Counted from the stretch's first letter, positions 26,292 to 36,650 are shown. The stretch: 64,000 nt of DNA from Paenibacillus oenotherae (GCF_019443105.1 NZ_JAHZIJ010000001.1:682001-746000); one strand, 5' to 3'. The notes: generated by a model not told the origin, from the sequence alone. A program made the numbers and translations.

Positions 26292-26831
26292 ATGAGAAGA
26301 ACTCCTCTATTGTCATTAGCATTAGTTGCCACTTTATTATTGTCTGCATGTTCGGAAGCTAAGATTAAAAAGGTTGAGCCGACTGCTGCCGATTCAACTG
26401 GCACGAATCAAAATGGCGGGGACACGGACGAAGAGACGAATCCGCCAGCAACATTCAAAATCGGAGACTCGGTTATTTTTGATGATTTGATCATTACCGT
26501 AAATTCGTTAAGCGGACATACTGGCGGAGATTATGAAAAACCGGAGGAAGGCAAAGTATTCATCGTGGTAGATGCAACCATAGAGAACACAGCTGAAGAT
26601 ACTGCCAATGTCTCTACGCTGCTGATGATGAAACTGGCTGATGCTGAGGGTTACTACTATAATCCAACTATCGCTACGTTTGTAGAAGGCCAATTAGATG
26701 GACAAATACCATCCGGACGCAAAAAAAGAGGACAAGTTGCCTTCCAGGTCCCGAAAGATGCTGCCGGCTTTGAATTTATTTTCGAGACCCCCCTTTCTTC
26801 AAGCGGTCAAGCAATCTGGAGCACGCAGTAA
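26292..26831 (+). CDS. DUF4352-type lipoprotein
   Basis: A secreted lipoprotein of 179 residues. The signal peptide MRRTPLLSLALVATLLL ends in the lipobox LSAC, so Cys-19 or nearby becomes the lipidated N-terminus. A Thr/Gly/Asp-rich linker follows, then an immunoglobulin-like beta domain (residues about 55-178) with KVFIVVDATIENTAEDT and the IPSGRKKRGQVAFQVP motif typical of DUF4352. Its role is unknown. ATG 26292 is preferred to 26286 because the AAAGGGG site is then 7 bases away. Confidence 0.85.
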   Translation: MRRTPLLSLALVATLLLSACSEAKIKKVEPTAADSTGTNQNGGDTDEETNPPATFKIGDSVIFDDLIITVNSLSGHTGGDYEKPEEGKVFIVVDATIENTAEDTANVSTLLMMKLADAEGYYYNPTIATFVEGQLDGQIPSGRKKRGQVAFQVPKDAAGFEFIFETPLSSSGQAIWSTQ

Positions 26832-26869
26832 TTGTGAATGCAACGTGATTCTTGATTCAATTACATAAG

Positions 26870-26908
26870 GAATGGACCAGCCTCTATTTAATAGCAGCTG
26901 GTCCATTC
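26870..26908. terminator. Bidirectional hairpin between convergent genes
   Basis: Perfect 12-base stem GAATGGACCAGC / GCTGGTCCATTC with a 15-base AT-rich loop, 38 bases after the lipoprotein stop and about 100 bases from the transaldolase stop. T runs are short, so termination efficiency is uncertain. Confidence 0.55.
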
Positions 26909-27012
26909 TGTTAAGGCATCCGGATCACGATTCACACTGATCACTCATGCACCTATTCTAAGCATTTATGCTGACGGGATTTCAAACGCAACGCGGCCTG
27001 CATCAGCTTGCT

Positions 27013-27681
27013 TTAAATCTGGGCCGTTTTTTTCCAATCGGCGGCGAATTTCTCCATTCCTTGATCTGTAAGAGGATGCTTGGAGATTTGCTCGATAACT
27101 GCAAACGGAATCGTTGCGATATGCGCGCCAGCCATCGCTACGCGGGTAACATGATCCGGATGGCGGACAGATGCGGCGATAATTTGAGCGCTCAGGTTAT
27201 GCGTGCGGAACAATTCAGCGACCTTTACGATCAATTGAACACCGTCCTCCGAGATGTCATCCAAGCGGCCCAGGAACGGAGAGACATAGGTTGCGCCTGC
27301 ACGCGCGGCTAAGAGCGCCTGATTGACGGTGAAGATCAGCGTTACGTTCGTTTTCACGCCTTTGTCAGCCAGATAACGGCAAGCCTCCAGTCCGGCCAGT
27401 GTCATCGGGAGCTTGATTGTAATGTTTTTATCGCCGCCATTGATTGTGATCAATTCATTCGCTTGTGCAATCATCTCTTCGGCTGTCAGCGCATCTGGGG
27501 TCACTTCCGCCGAAACGGATTCAACCCCCGGCACTGCCTGTAAAATCTCCGCGATCCGGTCTTCGAATTTCACGCCTTCCTTGGCTACAAGAGAAGGATT
27601 CGTCGTTACACCGGATAAGACGCCGATTTTATTCGCTTTTTTGATTTCCTCTACATTTGCGGTATCGATAAAAAATTTCAT
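27013..27681 (-). CDS. tal: Transaldolase (small, TalC/FSA type)
   Basis: A 222-residue class I aldolase of the pentose phosphate pathway. It begins [16 protein letters not shown] and has [13 protein letters not shown] near residue 25, the Schiff-base lysine in NITIKLPMT near 85 and [19 protein letters not shown]. This short family includes both transaldolases and fructose-6-phosphate aldolases; the transketolase gene beside it favours transaldolase. ATG 27681 has GGAGG upstream; the frame running to 27909 overlaps the transketolase gene and was rejected. It follows tkt by 71 bases. Confidence 0.93.
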   Translation of the reverse strand: MKFFIDTANVEEIKKANKIGVLSGVTTNPSLVAKEGVKFEDRIAEILQAVPGVESVSAEVTPDALTAEEMIAQANELITINGGDKNITIKLPMTLAGLEACRYLADKGVKTNVTLIFTVNQALLAARAGATYVSPFLGRLDDISEDGVQLIVKVAELFRTHNLSAQIIAASVRHPDHVTRVAMAGAHIATIPFAVIEQISKHPLTDQGMEKFAADWKKTAQI

Positions 27682-27752
27682 TTTTACTAACCTCCATTTT
27701 TTATTAGGTTCTATTATGGAATCAGTGCGGGGAGCCCGAACCTGCAGCGCCC

Positions 27753-29771
27753 TTAATCGCTGATTGTGGTTTTCAACAACTCTTGCGCCAGTTTTACTAC
27801 ATTCTGCGCAGAGAAACCAAAGTACTCCATAACCTCGCCACCTGGCCCGGAAACGCCGAATGTGTCGATCGACACTATACGACCGTCTTTCCCCGTGTAA
27901 CGTTCCCAACCTAGCGAAATGCCAGCTTCAATGGCTATCCGATTCGTGACGGAATCAGGAAGAACGCTCTGCTTGTAAGCTTCGGGCGCACGATCGAACA
28001 ATTCCCTGCTCGGCATGGCCACCACGCGAACGGAGATGTTGTCCCGCTCCAGCTCCTCCTTGGCGCTCACGGCAAGAGATACCTCGGATCCCGTCCCGAT
28101 CAAGATGACATCCGGCTGAGCGTCGGTTTCCGTCAGAATATATGCGCCTCTTGCTACCGCATCGACATTGGACTTGGTCGCTTCATAGACCGGAAGGTTC
28201 TGTCTGCTCAGCACCAAGGCTACCGGACCATCGTTCTGCCCCAGGGCATACGCCCATGCGCTTGCCGTTTCGTTCGCATCCGTCGGCCTGATGACGGTAA
28301 GTCCCGGAATGGTGCGCAATGCGGCAAGATGCTCAACAGGCTCATGCGTTGGCCCATCTTCCCCGACGGCAATGGAGTCATGCGTAAAGACATAGATTAA
28401 CGGCAGCTTCTGCAGGGCAGCCAGCCGGATCGCCGGACGCAAATAATCGCTGAATACGAAGAAGGTGCTCACGAACGGTTTGACGCCTCCATGCAGCGCC
28501 ATGCCGTTCCCTGCTGCGCCCATCGCGTGCTCACGAACGCCAAAATAGATGTTGCGGCCCGAATAGCTATCGATGGCGAACATTTGCTCACCCTTCATAT
28601 CCGTCATCGTCGAATGTGACAAATCCGCACTGCCGCCGAACAGGGCAGGAACGGTTTTCACATAATGATTGATGGCTTCACCGCTCGCCACACGGGTAGA
28701 AATCGTCTTGGAAGCGTCGAAGGCAAGAATATCTTCGGCGCCGAGCAGCACTGAACCGCCGATGGCTTGCTTGAGCTCCTTGCCAAGCTCAGGATATTGC
28801 GCAGCATAGGAGGCAAGCAGGTCGTTCCACTGTTCCTCTTTCGCCGCCCCCTCCCCCTTAAGCTGCTCGAAATGCGCTTTGACTTCTTCGGGGACAACAA
28901 ACTCTTCTTCGTGCTGCCAGCCGTAAGCGGCCTTGGTCGCGATTGCCTCTTCTTTGCCAAGCGGATTGCCATGTGCTTTATTAGTGCCCGCTACCTTGCT
29001 GCCGTATCCGATAATCGTTCTGATTTCGATAAGCGTCGGTTGCGATTCATTGCGTTTCGCCGCTCCGATCGCTTCGGCAATCCCCGCCACATCATTGCCG
29101 TCCTCTACACGTATATATTCCCAATTCGCCGATTCCGCTCTTTTTTGCATATTTTCACCGAAGGAAAGATTGAGCGCTCCATCCAATGAAATGTCGTTGG
29201 AATCATACAAAACGATTAATTTGCCAAGCTTCATATGCCCGGCCATGGACATCGCTTCGTAAGAGATCCCTTCCATCAAGCAGCCGTCACCGACAAGCGC
29301 ATACGTGTAATGATCAACAACAGGGAAGCCGTCCTGATTGAATTTCGAGGCCAGATGGGCTTCGGCCATCGCCATACCGACTGCCATCGCAATTCCTTGT
29401 CCCAAAGGTCCTGTTGTTGCATCTACGCCATCCGTATGACCGAATTCGGGATGCCCCGGTGTCCTGCTGTTCAGCTTGCGGAACTGCTTCAAATCATCCA
29501 GCGACACCCCATAGCCGGACAAATGCAGGAGGCTGTACAATAAAGCAGACCCGTGGCCCGCAGACAGAATGAAGCGGTCGCGGTTAAACCATTTTGCATG
29601 GCCGGGATTGTGTTGAAGCAGCTTCGCCCAGAGGGCGTACGCCATCGGCGCGGCTCCCATTGGCAGTCCCGGATGGCCGGAATTGGCGCGGTTAATCGCA
29701 TCGATGGACAACGTTCGAATCGTATCGATAGCTAACTGGTCAATTGTCTTTGTCATTGGCATCTTGTTCAT
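27753..29771 (-). CDS. tkt: Transketolase
   Basis: Thiamine-diphosphate enzyme of the non-oxidative pentose phosphate pathway, 672 residues. Signatures are [18 protein letters not shown] near residue 32, the ThDP motif [19 protein letters not shown] through DSNDISLDG near 160-195, and the C-terminal half with [19 protein letters not shown] and [15 protein letters not shown]. The start may be 29771 or one of two in-frame ATGs at 29762 and 29756; GGGAG lies 3, 12 or 18 bases away. With transaldolase it forms a pair opposite a divergent LysR regulator. Confidence 0.97.
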   Translation of the reverse strand: MNKMPMTKTIDQLAIDTIRTLSIDAINRANSGHPGLPMGAAPMAYALWAKLLQHNPGHAKWFNRDRFILSAGHGSALLYSLLHLSGYGVSLDDLKQFRKLNSRTPGHPEFGHTDGVDATTGPLGQGIAMAVGMAMAEAHLASKFNQDGFPVVDHYTYALVGDGCLMEGISYEAMSMAGHMKLGKLIVLYDSNDISLDGALNLSFGENMQKRAESANWEYIRVEDGNDVAGIAEAIGAAKRNESQPTLIEIRTIIGYGSKVAGTNKAHGNPLGKEEAIATKAAYGWQHEEEFVVPEEVKAHFEQLKGEGAAKEEQWNDLLASYAAQYPELGKELKQAIGGSVLLGAEDILAFDASKTISTRVASGEAINHYVKTVPALFGGSADLSHSTMTDMKGEQMFAIDSYSGRNIYFGVREHAMGAAGNGMALHGGVKPFVSTFFVFSDYLRPAIRLAALQKLPLIYVFTHDSIAVGEDGPTHEPVEHLAALRTIPGLTVIRPTDANETASAWAYALGQNDGPVALVLSRQNLPVYEATKSNVDAVARGAYILTETDAQPDVILIGTGSEVSLAVSAKEELERDNISVRVVAMPSRELFDRAPEAYKQSVLPDSVTNRIAIEAGISLGWERYTGKDGRIVSIDTFGVSGPGGEVMEYFGFSAQNVVKLAQELLKTTISD

Positions 29772-29882
29772 TTACTCCCTTTCTCTTCATGGCTGCTTTT
29801 TTCTCATTCCTAAATCCACTATAATACGAATAACATCCATATAAGTAATTGATAGATTTCAGAGGAGCTATAGACCATATCT

Positions 29883-30761
29883 ATGAATAATAATTATGAA
29901 TTGTACAAAGTATTTTATTGGGCTGCGAAGACAGGCAGCTTGACGAAGGCGGCCAATAATCTGTATCTGACCCAGCCAAGTGTCAGCCATGCGATCAAGC
30001 AGCTGGAGGAACGCTTCGGCATCGCCTTATTTTATCGCAATTCCAAGGGCGTTACACTGACGCAGGAGGGCGCCATGCTGTACTCCTATATTGAGCAATC
30101 CCAAATCTTAATAACGCTCGCTGAAGAAAAGATGGCCGCACTCAAAAACCTGGATAGCGGCGAGCTTCGGATCGGCGGTAGCGATTCGCTGTTCAAGCAT
30201 TATTTGCTCCCTTATTTGGAGGACTTCCATCATAACCATCCGGGCATCCGGCTTCACCTGAACCACGGGACGACCCCGGAGATCATTACATTCTTGAAGG
30301 AAGGCCGCATCGATCTGGGCGTCGTGCGCATGCCTATCCATGATTCACAGCTTCAAGTGAGGGAAAGCATAAAGCTGCAGGATTGTTTCGTAACGGGGGC
30401 ACGTTATGCCGAGCTTAAAGGTGCAATTCTTTCGCTGGATAAGCTGCTGCAGTATCCCGTCATCTTGTTCTCGCGCAACAGCCGGGCACGGATGGCGATA
30501 ACGGAACTATTCCAAAACTATGGTTATACGCTCAAGCCTGAAATCGAGGTCGGAAGCGTGGAGCTGCTCATCGAGTTCGCGCGGAAAGGACTGGGCATAT
30601 CATATGTAACAAGAGAATTTGTTGCGAAGGAACTGGAAGAAGGCTCGCTCTTCGAGATCCAGTTAGACGTTCAGCTGCCGCCTACACATGTGGGGATCAT
30701 GACGATGCGGAACATGCCCCTCTCCCGCGCAGCCAGCAGCTTTATTGAACTCGTTCGATAG
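29883..30761 (+). CDS. LysR-family transcriptional regulator
   Basis: A 292-residue regulator. The N-terminal winged helix-turn-helix (residues 1-60) has the standard LysR order: FYWAAKTGSLTKAANNLYLT then QPSVSHAIKQLEERFG. The effector-binding domain follows from about residue 90. It is transcribed away from tkt-tal with 111 bases between start codons, so control of that operon is likely by the usual LysR arrangement; the effector is unknown. The GAGGAG site is unusually far (about 15 bases) from ATG 29883. The intergenic strip has a TATAAT on the plus strand near 29821 with no clear -35. Confidence 0.9.
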   Translation: MNNNYELYKVFYWAAKTGSLTKAANNLYLTQPSVSHAIKQLEERFGIALFYRNSKGVTLTQEGAMLYSYIEQSQILITLAEEKMAALKNLDSGELRIGGSDSLFKHYLLPYLEDFHHNHPGIRLHLNHGTTPEIITFLKEGRIDLGVVRMPIHDSQLQVRESIKLQDCFVTGARYAELKGAILSLDKLLQYPVILFSRNSRARMAITELFQNYGYTLKPEIEVGSVELLIEFARKGLGISYVTREFVAKELEEGSLFEIQLDVQLPPTHVGIMTMRNMPLSRAASSFIELVR

Positions 30762-30835
30762 AAACGTTCTGCACTGAGGAAGAGTCCAGCGCCACATTGG
30801 AAAATCAATAGTTAAAGCCGCTTAACAAAAAATAA

Positions 30836-31258
30836 GGGCCGTCCCGAAAGTCCTATCTGGAAATTTCAGCTCCCACTTAGGGTTAAAAAAACCTTCAGCT
30901 CCACTTTTATAGTGGCTATGAAGGTTCATTTGTGCATCTTATGGATTGACTAACAGTGGTTTACTCTTATGGGTTAGCCCCTCTCGTCAAACGCCGAGAC
31001 ATGCGAGTTGCGAAATACGAGGTGTCAGCGGCAAAACATGCGAAACCGCAGGTTTTTTCTTGTTTATGACCCCATGAATGCGAAAGACCTGCCAGCGTGC
31101 AGGCATTTCACCTTCATTTTCCCTTATCGGCCGATTCTTTCTCAAATTCATGCATGATTGCAGGAATGTTGCCATTATGGCGTCTTGTAACCGAAATTCA
31201 TGCACATTCGCAGGCTTTTTACTTCGCCACGCTGCCTTCTAACCAACCACACTTAGAG
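30836..31258 (+). repeat. Composite palindromic repeat, copy R4
   Basis: Starts GGGCCGTCCCGAAAG. Here the terminator-like hairpin (near 30888-30930, AACCTTCA...TGAAGGTT arms) lies on the left of the core instead of the right. H1 (31072-31114) has several mismatches in its left arm; H2 and H3 (near 31145-31218) are intact. The copy fills the gap between the convergent LysR and acetyl-esterase genes. Confidence 0.8.
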
Positions 31259-31298
31259 GAAAGGCAACGCCGAAGAAGAACTCCCCATCCGATGTGAC

Positions 31299-32258
31299 TT
31301 ATGACAGATTCAACAACTCCTGCAGCACGCGATCGCTCAAGAAAGGCAGGTATTCATGACCGTATTCATGATACACAACAAGCTCCTTGTCGGACGTAAT
31401 CTTGTTGTACGTCGCAAATTGCGTATACGGCGGACAGACCGGGTCGGCTAGACCCGTTACAAAAATAACCTTTGCTTCTATCCGCTCAGCCAGATTCTGA
31501 ATGTCGATATAGCCGAGCTTATGGAACAGCTCATCCTGCCGTGTATGCAGCGGATCCAAAAAGCGGAAGAAGTAAGCAATTTCTTCATAAGCCGAAGAGG
31601 TAGCATCCATCTCCCAAGCCTTCTTGTAATCGGTCAAGAACGGATACACTGGAATCGCCAGCTTGACGCTCGGTTCGAGCGCAGCGCAGGCAATGGCCAA
31701 GGCACCGCCCTGCGAGCAGCCATGGACGCCAATTTTATCCGGGTCTACACCATCCATAGACTTCAATATTCTCACGGTTTGAACCAGATCAAGGAAAACA
31801 TGCCGGTAATAAAGCCGATCCGGATTCTCCTCCTCTATCCCTCGGATGATATGGCCCTTTAATGTATTTCCTTTTACAGCCAGGTTGTCCTCGGATAGCC
31901 CTCCCTGTCCTCGGCAGTCCAGGGCGATAACCGTGATGCCATGTGCCGCATAGGTCACCTTATCGAACCAGTCGCCGCTGCTGGAGTGATAACCGTGGAA
32001 CAGAGCCAATCCAGGCCCCCTGCCGCTCGACGCTTTAGGCTTGACGTATTTGGCATGCACTCTTGCTCCGCCGACACCGGTAAAATAGAGATGATAGCAT
32101 TCCGCCAGAGGTGTTTGGAATTTCGCCTCTACCAGTTCATAGGCAAGAGGTTGATCATCCAGCTCGTTCAGCGCACGCGCCCAATAAGCATCGAAATCAT
32201 CCGGCTTCGGGCTGCTTCCTTTATATTTCAGCAAATCTTCCACTTTATCGTTAGCCAA
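31299..32258 (-). CDS. CE7 acetyl xylan esterase / cephalosporin-C deacetylase
   Basis: A 319-residue alpha/beta-hydrolase that removes acetyl groups from sugars. The CE7 signature DCRGQGG is near residue 113, the nucleophile elbow GCSQGGALA near 183, the catalytic aspartate in GLADPVCPP near 270 and the histidine in YGHEYLPF near 299. No signal peptide, so it works on imported oligosaccharides. The TTG at 32258 follows GGAGG by 7 bases. It closes the ABC importer arm of the mannan locus, so acetylated manno-oligosaccharides are the probable substrate. Confidence 0.9.
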   Translation of the reverse strand: MANDKVEDLLKYKGSSPKPDDFDAYWARALNELDDQPLAYELVEAKFQTPLAECYHLYFTGVGGARVHAKYVKPKASSGRGPGLALFHGYHSSSGDWFDKVTYAAHGITVIALDCRGQGGLSEDNLAVKGNTLKGHIIRGIEEENPDRLYYRHVFLDLVQTVRILKSMDGVDPDKIGVHGCSQGGALAIACAALEPSVKLAIPVYPFLTDYKKAWEMDATSSAYEEIAYFFRFLDPLHTRQDELFHKLGYIDIQNLAERIEAKVIFVTGLADPVCPPYTQFATYNKITSDKELVVYHEYGHEYLPFLSDRVLQELLNLS

Positions 32259-32273
32259 GTCAGTTCCTCCTTG

Positions 32274-32313
32274 AAAAAGAAAACGGATAAACCATTAAAG
32301 CGATTATCCGTTT
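32274..32313 (-). terminator. Terminator after the GH130 gene
   Basis: Minus-strand stem AAACGGATAA / TTATCCGTTT with a 13-base loop, followed by TCTTTTTC. It lies between the GH130 stop and the esterase start, so the esterase may get reduced read-through from the operon. Confidence 0.7.
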
Positions 32314-32346
32314 CCATTGGGTTATAAGGATAAGAATTGCGATGCT

Positions 32347-33369
32347 TTACATGATGCCGATTTCGGCATCGTCGCCAACTTCTTCATGCGTCGCTTTCAC
32401 ATAATCGATAATTTCCTGTACTGTCGTATAAGCTACACCGACGTAAGTGTCTGCGGCGCCGTAGTAAATCGCGATCCGGCCAGTCTCCGCATCCGTCAGC
32501 GTGGCGCAAGGGAATACGACGTTAGGCACGAAACCGCGCTCCTCGTACCACTCTTCCGGCGTAAGCACATAAGTGCTGGAACGGTACTTCACCTTGGACG
32601 GCTCGTCCTTGTCCAAAATAACAGCGCCCATGCTGTACACCAGACCGTTGCATGTACCGGTTACCCCATGATAGAACATCAGCCAGCCCTCGCTCGTCTC
32701 GATCGGAGCCGGTCCTCCGCCAATTTTAACCGACTGCCACCAGCCCTGGCCGCCTTTGCTCATCACATGGCGATGCTTGCCCCAATAGACGAAATCCGGG
32801 CTCTCGCTCAGGAAGACATCGCCAAACGGCGTATGGCCGCTGTCGCTTGGACGGGAAAGCATGACGAAATTGCCATTGATTTTGCGCGGGAACAAGACAC
32901 CGTTGCGGTTGAACGGGAGAAACGGATTTTCCAGGCGCACGAAGGATTCGAAATCGGTCGTCCTCGCGACACCAATTGCGGCTCCGTAGAAATCCGTACA
33001 CCATATGATGTAATAAACGTCCTCCACCTTTACTAGCCGCGGGTCGTAGGCGTAATTCGGCTGGAATGGCTCGCCTTGCTCGTTGACGAACGGAATTCTC
33101 TCCTCCTCGATCGTCCATTTCAAACCATCCTTGCTGCGGCCCATATGCAGATGCGAGCGGCCATTCGTCGACTCGGCACGGAAAATACCTACGTATTCGC
33201 CTTCGAACGGAACGACGGCACTGTTGAAAATGCGGGCTACGCCCTTGACCGGATTACGATGGATGACCGGGTTATCGGAATGTCTCCATACCGGGCCAAC
33301 TGCCCCCTCCGGTTTCTCCTGCCAAGGCATGTTCGGAAGATTCTCTCCAATAATGCGTACTGTGCTCAT
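32347..33369 (-). CDS. GH130 beta-mannoside phosphorylase (GH130_2-like)
   Basis: A 340-residue five-bladed propeller enzyme of GH130, a family that cleaves beta-mannosides with phosphate to give mannose 1-phosphate. Family features include FRAESTNGRSHLHMGRS near residue 63, the aspartate in YDPRLVKVED near 108, NRNGVLFPRKING near 153 and GGGPAPIETSEGWLMFYHGV near 213. It resembles the beta-1,4-mannooligosaccharide phosphorylases more than the mannosyl-glucose phosphorylase encoded at 40.2 kb, so it probably acts on longer chains. No signal peptide. It follows the permease genes by 31 bases. Confidence 0.88.
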   Translation of the reverse strand: MSTVRIIGENLPNMPWQEKPEGAVGPVWRHSDNPVIHRNPVKGVARIFNSAVVPFEGEYVGIFRAESTNGRSHLHMGRSKDGLKWTIEEERIPFVNEQGEPFQPNYAYDPRLVKVEDVYYIIWCTDFYGAAIGVARTTDFESFVRLENPFLPFNRNGVLFPRKINGNFVMLSRPSDSGHTPFGDVFLSESPDFVYWGKHRHVMSKGGQGWWQSVKIGGGPAPIETSEGWLMFYHGVTGTCNGLVYSMGAVILDKDEPSKVKYRSSTYVLTPEEWYEERGFVPNVVFPCATLTDAETGRIAIYYGAADTYVGVAYTTVQEIIDYVKATHEEVGDDAEIGIM

Positions 33370-33400
33370 ATATAATCTCCTTTATTAACATGATAGAATT

Positions 33401-34234
33401 TTATTTAACCGATCCTTGCGCAAAGCCGTTATAAATGTATTTCTGCAGGGACAGGAAGATAATCAGAATCGGAATGATCGTAATCATGATGCCGGCGCAG
33501 ATGACCTCCCACTGGGAGCCGTAAGGGCCTTTGAACTTGAAGAGCGCCGTAGACAGAACCTGCAGATTTTCACTCGGCATATAAAGGAATGGCGTGTAGA
33601 AATCGTTGTAAATGTTGACGCCTTTAACGATGATAACCGTCACAATCGCCGGTGCCAGAAGCGGCAAAATGATTCTCCAGAAGATCGTGAAATAAGAAGC
33701 GCCATCCAGCATCGCGGATTCATCCAGCGAGTCCGAAATCGAATCCAAAAACTGCATAAAAATGTACACGGCAATAATATCCGTACCGAGATAGAGCAGA
33801 ATCGGAGCAAAACGGGTATCCATCAGATGCAGGGAATCGATAATCCGGAAGGTAGCTACCTGGGTCGTTACACTGGGGATCAGCGTAGCTAGCAAAAAGG
33901 CGACGATCAAAATGTTTCTGCCGCGGAATCGGAACCGGTTAAGCACATAGGCAATCATTGCGCCAATCAGCGTAGCGCCGATGATGGACATCACCACGAT
34001 AAAAATCGTATTCCCGAAGCCCAGCAGCATCTTGCCGTTAATAAATGCTTTCGAATAGTTGGAAAAGTTAAACCAGTTCTCCGGGAGCGTGAGCGGACTT
34101 GTTGTGCTGTATTCCTTGTTCGTCTTGAAGGAAGCGAAGAGAACAACCGCGATCGGAACGAGTGCGGCAAACGCGCCAAGCAACAAGGTGGCATACTTGA
34201 AAACAGCCGCCGTCCCGTATTTCAATTTATACAT
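33401..34234 (-). CDS. Carbohydrate ABC transporter permease (MalG type)
   Basis: A 277-residue inner-membrane permease with six predicted helices. The family EAA loop, which docks the ATPase, appears as ESAMLDGASYFTIFWRIILPLLAP near residue 170. Its partner permease ends 3 bases upstream. The ATPase gene is not in this cluster; these importers usually share a housekeeping MsmX-type ATPase. Substrate is inferred from context as manno-oligosaccharides. Confidence 0.93.
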   Translation of the reverse strand: MYKLKYGTAAVFKYATLLLGAFAALVPIAVVLFASFKTNKEYSTTSPLTLPENWFNFSNYSKAFINGKMLLGFGNTIFIVVMSIIGATLIGAMIAYVLNRFRFRGRNILIVAFLLATLIPSVTTQVATFRIIDSLHLMDTRFAPILLYLGTDIIAVYIFMQFLDSISDSLDESAMLDGASYFTIFWRIILPLLAPAIVTVIIVKGVNIYNDFYTPFLYMPSENLQVLSTALFKFKGPYGSQWEVICAGIMITIIPILIIFLSLQKYIYNGFAQGSVK

Positions 34235-34237
34235 AGG

Positions 34238-35116
34238 TTATTTCTCCTCCTTGATGAACAAGCGTTGCAGGAAGGTCACAATAACGACAATGAAGAGCAG
34301 AACGACCGCCATGGCGGAGGCAAGGCCAAGCTTGTTGTACTTGAACGCTGTCGTTACCGTCTGGATGACAAACGTATTACTGCCATTCGAACCGCCAGTC
34401 ATGATATATGGAATATCGAACGCACTGATTGCGCCGCTAATCGCCAGAATCAAGTTCAACTGCACAATGCTCTTAATGCTCGGGAGAATGATGTGGCGGA
34501 ATTGATGCCAACGATTCGCTCCGTCAATTTCAGCCGCTTCATAAACATCCTTGCCGATTGAGGAGATTGCCCCGAGGAAGATAATGAAGTTAAAGCCCAT
34601 ATATCTCCATAGGGATGCCCCGGCCAGCGAGATATTGATAATATGCGGATTGAGCAGCCAGCCTTGCGTATAAGCACCGAGACCCACGCTTTGCAGCAGC
34701 GTATCCAAAGTACCGTCAGGCCTGAAGAAGAATAGAAAGATAAAGCCGATCGCTACGCCGTTCAGAAGATAGGGGAAGAACATAACCCCTTTAAAGAAGT
34801 TCTTGAACCGGACACTCGTGCTTAGAATCGTCGCGAAGTATAACGCCAGCCCCATCTGGACGAATGAGCCGGCAAAATAGTACAAGCTGACTTTGAAGAC
34901 GGAAAAATATTTGGAATCCGTAAAAATGGTTTTGTAATTCTCAAATCCGACATAGTCGTAGCTCTTGCTGTATCCGTTCCAGTCGGTAAAGCTGTATTTG
35001 AACATATTGAAAACCGGCAAGTACGCAAATGTGAATAATAACGTGACCGGGATCAGCGAAAAAGCGAATATAATGAGTCTTCGCTGCACTTTATAGCTCA
35101 GGTTCTTAAACATCAC
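34238..35116 (-). CDS. Carbohydrate ABC transporter permease (MalF/UgpA type)
   Basis: A 292-residue permease with six predicted helices. The EAA loop is YEAAEIDGANRWHQFRHIILPSI near residue 193. It forms the membrane channel with the MalG-type protein encoded 3 bases downstream. It follows the binding-protein gene by about 120 bases, a common spacing where differential expression of the binding protein occurs; no clear hairpin was identified in that gap. Confidence 0.93.
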   Translation of the reverse strand: MMFKNLSYKVQRRLIIFAFSLIPVTLLFTFAYLPVFNMFKYSFTDWNGYSKSYDYVGFENYKTIFTDSKYFSVFKVSLYYFAGSFVQMGLALYFATILSTSVRFKNFFKGVMFFPYLLNGVAIGFIFLFFFRPDGTLDTLLQSVGLGAYTQGWLLNPHIINISLAGASLWRYMGFNFIIFLGAISSIGKDVYEAAEIDGANRWHQFRHIILPSIKSIVQLNLILAISGAISAFDIPYIMTGGSNGSNTFVIQTVTTAFKYNKLGLASAMAVVLLFIVVIVTFLQRLFIKEEK

Positions 35117-35235
35117 TCATACCTCCAAAGGTCCTGCTCTGCACTTCTCTCTACTTTGGCGAATATAAGGGAAACGCATGCTGCATGCGTCTCCCCTCTT
35201 CTATTGCCGCAGTTACACATCATCCTGGCGTTACA

Positions 35236-36567
35236 CTATTTGCCGACAACCTTGGCGCGGGAATTCACCCAATCTTCGTTCAAATCCTTCATAATATCAT
35301 CGAAAGACTCATCGAGGTTGCCGATGGCTGCTTCGATAATCCGCTTCTTGAATTCCGGCTGCCAGAGGCCAATCTCGGCATCCTTGTCGATTTTATCAAC
35401 CCAGCCCTCTTGTCCCGGCTTTGCAGGGGACTGGAGCTCAAACTTCACATCCGTGCCTTCGAACTGCTTCAACGTCTCAGGAAGTGGAGCGCCGATAACC
35501 GGGCTCATGCCGCCCGCTTGCTCTACCGAGTAGCCGGACTCCTTAACGAACCAGTCAATCCATGCTCTTGCGGCTTCTTTGTTATCACTGTTTTTATTAA
35601 TGCCGAGCGTGTAGTCGTCAGCCAATGGCATAATAATTTCACTTGCATTAGTCGGGAACGGCATGTAAGCAATGTCATCCTTGTTCGGCGCTAATGCACT
35701 CACTTGACCAATCGCCCAGGAACCGAGCACCATGGCGCCGATCTTGCCGTTAGCCATATCCGCTTTGGAAGCCTCCCAGTTCGTTGTCGTTGGATCTTTC
35801 TCGATCAAGCCTTGCTTTGCGGCGTCATACATCACTTTGTACAGCTCATAGTGAGGCTTGCCAGGCACGAAGTTCTCATCGGTATTCGGCTGTTCGACGT
35901 TCACGTAGTCTACATTGCCGGCAACCGTAGTCAATGCAGCTTCCCACTGCGTCAACGGCCAGCTATCCGCATAGTTCGTGTAAAGCGGTATCGCATTGCC
36001 TTTGTCTTTAATCGCTTTCAATGCTGCGAGGAATTCATCTGTCGTTCTTGGCGCCTTCGTTACGCCCGCATCATTAAACACTTTTTTGTTGTATAACACG
36101 CCCGAGAAGTTAACCGCAATTGGAATACCGTAAGCCTTGCCGTCAACCGCTCTTTCTTCCAGACCGATATATTCCTTGCTCATTTCGGCCAAATCCCCGA
36201 GAGGCTCAAAAAATTCAGGCGTATCCGCTAGTGGAATGCTTGTCGGCACAAGCAGAACATCACCATAATCGTCAGAGTTCATCCGAACCGTAATTTGACC
36301 TTCATAATCGGACAATGCTTGGAAGTTCACTTTAACATCCGGATATTTCTTATTAAATTCAGCTGCATAACCTTTGAACACCGTATCAACGATGTCTGTT
36401 CGTTGGGTAAGCACCGTAATTTCACCTGATGGGCCTTTGCCCGTTTGTTCCGTTCCCTCTGTGTTGGTAGTTGGGTTATTCTCTGCGTTGTTCTGTGAGC
36501 ACCCCGCCAGCATCGAACCGACGAGAGCTACAGTTAGTAAACCGATCGTAGTTTTTCTTTTTATCAT
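35236..36567 (-). CDS. Sugar-binding lipoprotein of ABC importer
   Basis: A 443-residue extracellular solute-binding protein (family 1). The signal peptide MIKRKTTIGLLTVALVGSM ends with the lipobox LAGC, anchoring the protein on the outer face of the membrane. A Asn/Thr/Glu linker precedes the binding domain. Typical cluster 1 features are VLTQRTDIVDTVFKGYAAEFNKKYP near the start and NGKIGAMVLGSWAIGQ near 265. It leads the operon SBP-permease-permease-GH130-esterase, divergent from the LacI gene. ATG 36567 follows AAAGGGG. Confidence 0.92.
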   Translation of the reverse strand: MIKRKTTIGLLTVALVGSMLAGCSQNNAENNPTTNTEGTEQTGKGPSGEITVLTQRTDIVDTVFKGYAAEFNKKYPDVKVNFQALSDYEGQITVRMNSDDYGDVLLVPTSIPLADTPEFFEPLGDLAEMSKEYIGLEERAVDGKAYGIPIAVNFSGVLYNKKVFNDAGVTKAPRTTDEFLAALKAIKDKGNAIPLYTNYADSWPLTQWEAALTTVAGNVDYVNVEQPNTDENFVPGKPHYELYKVMYDAAKQGLIEKDPTTTNWEASKADMANGKIGAMVLGSWAIGQVSALAPNKDDIAYMPFPTNASEIIMPLADDYTLGINKNSDNKEAARAWIDWFVKESGYSVEQAGGMSPVIGAPLPETLKQFEGTDVKFELQSPAKPGQEGWVDKIDKDAEIGLWQPEFKKRIIEAAIGNLDESFDDIMKDLNEDWVNSRAKVVGK

Positions 36568-36621
36568 TTTTCGTAACCCCTTTCTAAACTAAAATTTAAG
36601 TTATCGATAAATCACTTCTTT

Positions 36622-36650
36622 ATTCTATGTTGTATGCGCTTTCTTGTCAA
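36622..36650 (-). promoter_or_regulatory. Promoter of the ABC importer operon with cre-like site
   Basis: TTGACA (36650-36645), 17-base spacer, TAGAAT (36627-36622) on the minus strand. The spacer holds AGAAAGCGCATACA (36644-36631), one base off the CcpA cre consensus TGNAANCGNNNNCA, between the two promoter boxes, where binding would block polymerase. This suggests catabolite repression. Confidence 0.65.
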
